63,918 nucleotides of DNA from an uncultured Lachnospiraceae bacterium (lineage in GTDB: Bacteria; Bacillota; Clostridia; Lachnospirales; Lachnospiraceae): the NCBI GenBank assembly GCA_905234245.1, contig CAJOGN010000003.1, positions 1-63,918 of the forward strand, in the 5' to 3' direction. A model generated the notes under the pieces. That model searched no databases, was not told where the DNA came from, and saw only the letters and a list, made by a program, of their open reading frames with translations. The position numbers and the translations under genes are program-made. Within the stretch, counting starts at the first letter, position 1, and every line of letters starts with the position of its first letter. Shown here one piece after another: positions 58,966 through 63,918 of the stretch.

Positions 58966-59756
58966 TAACCATCCTCCCTACACTGTTTCTTATAAGGACA
59001 ATATTCACAAGTCTTTTTAGCAACATCCTCAGGTTTAGGAGGAGCAACCATTCGCTTGACGTATCCATCACATTCTTCTATTCTACCTACCAAATCATGT
59101 TTCATCTCATCTGTGACATGGAACATGAATGATTTCATATCAAGCATGTCCCTATTCACATAAACGAACAAAACATCATTCAACCCTAAAGATATGGAAT
59201 AAGCGGTTGCCTGGTTATGATGAGCAACATCTACATCCTTGCGAACATACCATTTATTAATTGTTTCCGATTTAATCTCCAATATATAGTATCGGTTCTT
59301 ATACTTTATAATACCATCACACATGAACGACATATTGAGCTTTTTATTAAACAGCTTGGTTTCTACACCACTCTGCCCTCGAACCTCAATATCTTCTAAA
59401 TTTCGATTCTTAACAAATTCCGCAACATTAATATATTCACAGTCCATGCCGTTTTCTTTCATACCATCGATAGCTGTCTGAACACGAACGTGAATATCGG
59501 ATCCTGCATTACATATTGCAATGCCGGTATAACTAGCAGTTCCTGGGTCCGTATCCTTACCCATTACCTGATAATACATATTTCGAAGACAATTCATACT
59601 GGACGGTTTATAAGATTGGCTAGGCTTTCGAGAGTTCTTTTTATCATCTAACTCCACGGATCTTTTAAGCTCCGAAAGGAACTCCTGCTCAACCGGGAGT
59701 TCCTCTTTTGCGGACTGTATCAACCTCATAACGCTCTTCAATGAATTTCGTGCCAT
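58965..59756 (-). CDS. Cas4/RecB-type exonuclease with iron-sulphur cluster
   Basis: 263 aa. PSSMNCLRNMYYQVMGK near residue 53 (first Cys), RecB motif with MCDGIIKYKNRYYILEIKSE (Asp, Glu-x-Lys near 160-175), and a C-terminal CEYCPYKKQC that supplies three Cys for the 4Fe-4S. No CRISPR array is present, so it serves phage recombination or degrades host DNA. Confidence 0.87.
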   Translation of the reverse strand: MARNSLKSVMRLIQSAKEELPVEQEFLSELKRSVELDDKKNSRKPSQSYKPSSMNCLRNMYYQVMGKDTDPGTASYTGIAICNAGSDIHVRVQTAIDGMKENGMDCEYINVAEFVKNRNLEDIEVRGQSGVETKLFNKKLNMSFMCDGIIKYKNRYYILEIKSETINKWYVRKDVDVAHHNQATAYSISLGLNDVLFVYVNRDMLDMKSFMFHVTDEMKHDLVGRIEECDGYVKRMVAPPKPEDVAKKTCEYCPYKKQCREDG

Positions 59757-59935
59757 TATTCATCTACCTCCATAACATATCCATTTGTCACCCAGGATGT
59801 TGGAACCTTATGATCATATCGAGTAGAATCCGATGTTCTCGTATTTTTATATTTACCACGAATTTGACTCTTCTCTAATCCCAATGCTGTAATAACAAAC
59901 CTTTTTCCCTTTCCTGCACTCGTCCAGGTAGTCAT
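59756..59935 (-). CDS. 59-aa hypothetical protein
   Basis: MTTWTSAGKGKRFVITALGL and onward to SWVTNGYVMEVDE. The stop overlaps the Cas4-like ATG (TAATG) and the start is 1 nt before the next gene's stop. Basic and beta-like. Unknown. Confidence 0.7.
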   Translation of the reverse strand: MTTWTSAGKGKRFVITALGLEKSQIRGKYKNTRTSDSTRYDHKVPTSWVTNGYVMEVDE

Positions 59936-60199
59936 TTACTCACCAACCTTTCTCTTAATTTCTCGCTCTACTGCATCCAAAACCTGCATCGTAGTCAAAC
60001 AATGAACTGCACATATACCGCTGAAATACTTGAAATTCCGCTTTCCTACTTCCCTACGATCAATAGCAACATATGCAGCGAAACCGCCTTTATACTGCAC
60101 TCTATATTCATATCCCTTAAACTTGATTCTAACATCCTTCAGATTTTTGAACGTCCTGTTCTGACTGTTTACGATGATCTTAGCTGTCTGATAATTCAT
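59936..60199 (-). CDS. small beta-rich hypothetical protein
   Basis: 87 aa. MNYQTAKIIVNSQNRTFKNL, then RIKFKGYEYRVQYKGGFAAY and basic C-terminus. First gene of promoter 60253-60280; shared leader motif with GAGGAGG. Possibly nucleic-acid-binding. Confidence 0.75.
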   Translation of the reverse strand: MNYQTAKIIVNSQNRTFKNLKDVRIKFKGYEYRVQYKGGFAAYVAIDRREVGKRNFKYFSGICAVHCLTTMQVLDAVEREIKRKVGE

Positions 60200-60252
60200 G
60201 ATACCCTCCTCAATAGTTTTAATAGTGTTTATAGTAACTCCTTACATTAAAC

Positions 60253-60280
60253 ATTATACTACACATTTATAAAAAGTCAA
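60253..60280 (-). promoter_or_regulatory. phage promoter family member (TTGACT, 16 bp, TATAAT)
   Basis: Followed by GTTTAATGTAAGGAGTTACTATAAACAC. Drives 60199 down through Cas4-like, RecU-like and nucleotide genes. Confidence 0.88.
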
Positions 60281-60323
60281 GTAAAAAATAAAAATTCCGG
60301 CAAATTTATTTTACCGGAATTTT
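60281..60323 (-). terminator. rho-independent terminator after the sliding clamp
   Basis: AAAATTCCGG / CCGGAATTTT (13-nt loop) with T-run on the minus strand (TTTTTATTTTTTAC). Confidence 0.87.
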
Positions 60324-60344
60324 AAAGTGAAGAGGGTCTATTTC

Positions 60345-61430
60345 TTATTCTTCGTCAACAAGCAATGCCAATACCTGTGTAACATTACCATCCACGAGTT
60401 TGATTGCGCTGTCTTCTCCATACCAAAGTTCAATCATATCCGAAGACTGAGCCTTAACAATGGTCATAAACATCTGAATATCTAACATACAGATGAAATC
60501 TTTGAAATTCTCGCTGACGCTATACGGAATAATCTCAACACCACTGGATGCTTTAGAAGATACTTGAATACCTTGCTTTGTAAATGTGAGAATAACGGCA
60601 TTCTCATCAAAGGGTCCTACGAACAAAGACAATCTGTCAAGCAGCTGCAGGAGTGTAGATTTCGGTACTGCGCACATGCTAGAAAACTCCATATCAATAA
60701 ACTGTTTAATAGTATCAATAGCGAAGTCCTCAATACCTTCCATAACATGACCAAAAACAATACAATCCGGAGTAGTAAACTGAATCTTATCTCCATCTGT
60801 AGATACGATAATTCTCTCCTCTGTCATAACACCTAAAAGATCCATAAGTTCGGAACTGATAAGATATTTCTGGTCTCCGAACAGATTTACAGCCATATCC
60901 GCAATCTTAGAACTATCTGTAGCAATGACAGAATCCGCAGCATAATATCCGGTATAGCAAGGAACTTCCAACGTCGTTGCTAACGAAGGCTTAATAGAAT
61001 CCAGAATAACCTGAATTGTAGATCTGTGAATTTCATTGGGCAGCTGTGATAATGCGGCAGCCTTACAAGGATCCGGATACTTAATTGCCTGTCCGTCCTC
61101 ATCTAACGGAAGTTCAATAGAATATGTACCATTACCTTTAACCTCAAGCATATTCTCTTTTAATTCCAGAGTAATATTTTCACTTGTGGTCTTAGATACC
61201 AGCTTAGAAAACGTGTCTACCTCTACGACAACATAGAAATTCTCACCCTCTACCTTATCCTTACGAATATACAGATAATTAGTCGCATCCGTTGTGATAA
61301 GTGTGAGCACATTATCCTTCAACTCAATAGCCATAAGACTTGTGAGCGGAATAAGTTTATTATTACCTACACCCTTCACAGACCTTGCCATCATATCCTG
61401 AAGCTGAATTGTTTTAATTGTAAGTTTCAT
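60345..61430 (-). CDS. dnaN: sliding clamp (DnaN-like beta clamp)
   Basis: 361 aa, close to bacterial DnaN. Three similar domains of about 120 residues; domain 1 starts KLTIKTIQLQDMMARSVKGV, and the last ends VDGNVTQVLALLVDEE. Acts as a homodimer ring. It should hold the phage polymerase on DNA and be loaded by the phage delta, delta-prime and DnaX-like proteins. Closes with a terminator. Confidence 0.85.
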   Translation of the reverse strand: MKLTIKTIQLQDMMARSVKGVGNNKLIPLTSLMAIELKDNVLTLITTDATNYLYIRKDKVEGENFYVVVEVDTFSKLVSKTTSENITLELKENMLEVKGNGTYSIELPLDEDGQAIKYPDPCKAAALSQLPNEIHRSTIQVILDSIKPSLATTLEVPCYTGYYAADSVIATDSSKIADMAVNLFGDQKYLISSELMDLLGVMTEERIIVSTDGDKIQFTTPDCIVFGHVMEGIEDFAIDTIKQFIDMEFSSMCAVPKSTLLQLLDRLSLFVGPFDENAVILTFTKQGIQVSSKASSGVEIIPYSVSENFKDFICMLDIQMFMTIVKAQSSDMIELWYGEDSAIKLVDGNVTQVLALLVDEE

Positions 61431-61451
61431 TTGCTACCTCCTATAATTAAA

Positions 61452-62129
61452 TCATTCTGGACGATCATTCACCTTATAAAGTGAAAGATATAAGAATGGT
61501 GTATCCATAAGTGCTACAATGATTTCAATGATGCAGCATACAATAGTCATACTAATAAGATCCGACATTGGGTAGATTCCGCCAAATGCAATACAGTAGA
61601 ATATGAAATTTTCCACGCACTGTGAAATGATTGTGGCAACATTATTTCTCAACCATAAATGCTTACCACCCGTCTTCTCCCTAATCTTCTCAAACAGATA
61701 AATATCTAACTGATTAGACACAATGAACATAGAACAGCTTGCTAGAGCTACTCTCGGGAATAATCCAAAAATAGATGTCATACCTTCCTGAACCACGTCC
61801 AACTCATTAGGTGCAAATGCAATAGCTATCTGAGTGAGAATAATGGTTATTACTTCCATACTCACACCAAGCCATACAGCTTTCCGGGCAACCTTCACTC
61901 CCCATCTTTCTGTAAGGATATCCGTAGATAGAAACACTGTTCCAAATAACACATTGCCCAATGTTGCCGACATACCGAACAAATCAACACATTTACAGAC
62001 AAGAATATTTGCTACTACAACTGCCATACCAATCCAAGCAAATACTCCTTCTTTACCAAAAAGCCTAGAAATTGCAGTAACAAGAGCAAATGTCACTATA
62101 GCTGTCACAAAAAATAACAAATTATTCAT
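61452..62129 (-). CDS. yhhQ: YhhQ-like queuosine precursor transporter
   Basis: 225 aa, six hydrophobic helices. FGTVFLSTDILTERWGVKVA RKAVWLGVSMEVI and KTGGKHLWLRNNVATIISQC are the family's hallmark loops. Imports preQ0/preQ1-type precursors. Its neighbour is DpdA-like, so it likely feeds DNA modification rather than tRNA only. AAAGGAG precedes the ATG. Confidence 0.88.
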   Translation of the reverse strand: MNNLLFFVTAIVTFALVTAISRLFGKEGVFAWIGMAVVVANILVCKCVDLFGMSATLGNVLFGTVFLSTDILTERWGVKVARKAVWLGVSMEVITIILTQIAIAFAPNELDVVQEGMTSIFGLFPRVALASCSMFIVSNQLDIYLFEKIREKTGGKHLWLRNNVATIISQCVENFIFYCIAFGGIYPMSDLISMTIVCCIIEIIVALMDTPFLYLSLYKVNDRPE

Positions 62130-62134
62130 ATCAA

Positions 62135-62188
62135 TCTCCTTTGTTTTGTTTTAAGTCAGGTTAATGAGTAGAAGAACTGACCTAAAAT
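62135..62188. other. weak hairpin in the gap between DpdA-like and YhhQ genes
   Basis: TTTTA-A-GTCAG with CTGAC-C-TAAAA, 5+5 bp around one mismatch. No clear U-run on the minus strand, so probably not an efficient terminator. Confidence 0.3.
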
Positions 62189-63136
62189 TTAAAATAATGT
62201 TTTGCTGTATCTTTTACCTTTGAATCTATATGAAGATGCCCAATCTAAAAGATATTGAATATTGATCAGCAGACGTTTCACATATTCTGTTCTCACCTCC
62301 TCAACTGTGAAACCAAATTTGCCAATATAGTCTTCAATCTTCTTAAGAGCATCACCATGTTGATTATATATACAATTTATATCTACATCCCTTCTATCGC
62401 TGACATATAACGTACCCCATGGAGTATAAATGGAACCCATACTACCGGATTTTAACCACGAGGTGCTATCTGCACTATAATAAGGATACCGTTCCAATAA
62501 TGACAGGCGAGTCATACCAAATGCATGAGTCTTGACGTTAGGGTTAGACGATTTACTTATGATAGAAAAACTTCTATCTAGAAATTGCTCTATACCAGGC
62601 ATATCCACTGCTGGAGATATACCTATATATGGTATGTGATTTCCATTCTCATCTACCCACTCTAACATATTGACCAACCATTTATAATCTTCTCCTTGAT
62701 GAAATATGGGTACTAATTTTTCTGGTTCCTTCATCCGAGGTCTCATATATAGATAGTTTTCCCAACTCAATGATGGTGCTTCTTTTATATCCTGTAAACT
62801 TTTAGGTTGATTAAATCTACCTGGGATTTTATCTAACTGAGCATAAATGGTAAGATGTTGTGTTATGCTGTTTATATAATCAATATAATCATCCACATCA
62901 ATAACATCCCCTTTAGTATACGCGGTAAATGCTCCGGAATCAATAAATAATTTGCTGTTTTCTGTTTTATTTTGTATCCAATATTGGATTATTTTTTTCT
63001 CCCCAAGCTGACTACATAACCGATTAGCGGAATGCGCCAACATATACTCGTCGCACAACTTATTCTGAGAACCTGCAAAATACAGATCAAACCCTTCCTC
63101 ATTTAGCTCACGCTCTTTTACAAAATTAGGTATCAT
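62189..63136 (-). CDS. dpdA: DpdA-like DNA 7-deazaguanine transglycosylase
   Basis: 315 aa, TGT-like TIM barrel. LFIDSGAFTAYTKGDVIDVD (Asp66 proton-acceptor type), IPYIGISPA, VKTHAFGMT (204-209) and YYSADSTSWL (Asp223, the nucleophile position) fit phage DpdA. It swaps guanine in DNA for a 7-deazaguanine. The ATG at 63136 overlaps the polymerase stop (ATGA), so it is made with the polymerase. No QueC/D/E/F genes are present, so precursor must be salvaged. Confidence 0.85.
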   Translation of the reverse strand: MIPNFVKERELNEEGFDLYFAGSQNKLCDEYMLAHSANRLCSQLGEKKIIQYWIQNKTENSKLFIDSGAFTAYTKGDVIDVDDYIDYINSITQHLTIYAQLDKIPGRFNQPKSLQDIKEAPSLSWENYLYMRPRMKEPEKLVPIFHQGEDYKWLVNMLEWVDENGNHIPYIGISPAVDMPGIEQFLDRSFSIISKSSNPNVKTHAFGMTRLSLLERYPYYSADSTSWLKSGSMGSIYTPWGTLYVSDRRDVDINCIYNQHGDALKKIEDYIGKFGFTVEEVRTEYVKRLLINIQYLLDWASSYRFKGKRYSKTLF

Positions 63137-63918
63137 ACATCTACCCTTTCTCCGTACCACGCTCTCGTAATTTCTACATCACATTTAATTGGGATTGTTA
63201 ATCTGCTCTTAGCAGCATCAGCCATCAACTGTGCAAACCGTTCAGAACATTCTCTAGCATTCTCTTCTGGGCATTCAGCTATAAGCTCATCATGTACCGG
63301 TATAAGAAGTCTGAAACCAAGTTCTTGAAGTCGCTTATCCTTACCTACTAAAATCATTGCTAATTTTGACATATCCGCTGCAGAACCTTGAATTCTAGCA
63401 TTTACGCACTGTCGTTGAGCATCTGCTATTTTTCCTCCGTTATCAACAATCCAAATTCCGTTCTTATTAGCTTCTTCAAAGATTTTTCTTTTCTGACCGA
63501 AGTAGCAATTTCGCAACTTTTGAATATATCTTCTTTGGATATCTTCTGGTACGTCGTTGTCTGTGCTATCTTCGGATTCTCCTGTGCTAAAGTCGAGTAA
63601 ATCGTCGTCAGGAGGTGTTCCATCTTTCCATCTAAATTCGTATTCTGGAAGTTGAAGGTCCGGCAATCTTCTTTTTCTACCCCACAAGGTGGTAACATAT
63701 CCTTTTTCATAAGCCATATCCAAACTATCTTCTTCAAACTTAGGTATTGCTGGAAATCCTTTAAACACAGAATCTTTTATTGCTTGTGCTTTTTTCGTAC
63801 TTGTTCCAAGCTGTTCTGCAATAGACGGCACGCCTCTCCCATACAACACTCCAAGCAGTATCGACTTGGCCTGACTTCTACGTGCTTTTCCTTCTGGATT
63901 TGTTGTTCCGTCTGGTCT
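63133..63918 (-). CDS. polA: DNA polymerase I family, C-terminal part (continues from 1626-1)
   Basis: Carries the rest of the O-helix (VLYGRGVPSIAEQLG), the TLWGRKRRLPDLQLPEYEFR loop and motif C LIPVHDELIAECP (His-Asp-Glu, near residue 718 of the joined protein). Ends in DVEITRAWYGERVDV. The open frame extends through the 99-bp overlap. About 50 acidic residues (DDDLLDFSTGESEDSTDNDV) form a loop insertion compared with Pol I. Confidence 0.95.
   Translation of the reverse strand, partial: RPDGTTNPEGKARRSQAKSILLGVLYGRGVPSIAEQLGTSTKKAQAIKDSVFKGFPAIPKFEEDSLDMAYEKGYVTTLWGRKRRLPDLQLPEYEFRWKDGTPPDDDLLDFSTGESEDSTDNDVPEDIQRRYIQKLRNCYFGQKRKIFEEANKNGIWIVDNGGKIADAQRQCVNARIQGSAADMSKLAMILVGKDKRLQELGFRLLIPVHDELIAECPEENARECSERFAQLMADAAKSRLTIPIKCDVEITRAWYGERVDV
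63820..63918. repeat. right copy of the 99-bp terminal overlap
   Basis: Identical to 1-99; see there. Bases 63820-63918 should be removed before circularising, giving 63,819 bp. Confidence 0.9.

Noticed and set aside
58965-59756. CRISPR-Cas remnant because of the Cas4-like gene
   Set aside because: No repeats, no other cas genes; phage Cas4-like nucleases commonly function in recombination.

Overview
This window is a complete circular phage genome (about 63.8 kb) from a low-GC Gram-positive host, most likely a gut clostridium. The first 99 bases (1-99) are repeated exactly as the last 99 (63820-63918), as an assembler writes a circular contig, and the DNA polymerase gene reads in frame across the junction. 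Host clues are strong AGGAGG ribosome binding sites, sigma-A-type promoters (TTGACT or TTTACA, 16-17 bp, TATAAT), a Dp-1-type holin, a CHAP endolysin with choline-binding-like repeats, and an A118/Gp15-type virion module. Every gene I can support lies on the minus strand, so transcription runs from high to low coordinates.

Layout in transcription order. (1) 63.1-48.9 kb: replication, recombination and nucleotide genes: DNA polymerase A (spanning the ends), a DpdA-like 7-deazaguanine DNA transglycosylase, a YhhQ-like queuosine-precursor transporter, a DnaN-type sliding clamp, a Cas4-like exonuclease, a RecU-like resolvase, MazG, DUF3310, a ThyX-like protein, RecA, an ArdC-N-like protein, a ligase-related protein, a second small nuclease, and a complete bacterial-type clamp loader (DnaX, delta prime, delta). 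(2) 48.9-44 kb: a 3D-domain cell-wall protein, a ~570-nt gene-free and hairpin-rich segment that may be a large structured RNA, and many tiny zinc-ribbon and membrane proteins. (3) 43.6-18.8 kb: small terminase, a tRNA cluster, large terminase, three proteins with a shared MGRG N-terminus, portal, minor capsid, scaffold, major capsid, connectors, tail tube, chaperones, tape measure, baseplate, and two receptor-binding fibres (one glycine-rich, one with an SGNH esterase). This is a siphovirus. (4) 18.8-12.4 kb: a ribbon-helix-helix regulator, tyrosine recombinase, holin, endolysin and a set of Gly/Gln/Cys-rich proteins. (5) 12.3-0 kb: SNF2-like helicase, small regulators, a structured leader RNA, an initiator with internal iterons (candidate origin), helicase loader, DnaB-like helicase, primase, a GIY-YIG homing endonuclease followed by a displaced primase C-terminus, and SSB, leading back to the polymerase.

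How it works together. The phage carries nearly its own replisome: initiator, loader, helicase, primase, SSB, Pol A, beta-type clamp and three-subunit clamp loader. DpdA plus a precursor transporter suggest that its DNA is modified with a 7-deazaguanine salvaged from outside, which would protect it from restriction. A family of nearly identical promoters with a shared leader motif drives at least ten operons. The most interesting items are the three-way-junction RNA with complementary loops at 8133-8250, the possible large RNA at 47735-48300, the homing endonuclease/duplicated primase tail, the mixed Pol A plus bacterial clamp system, and the GTAATTAC operator set around the RHH gene and integrase.
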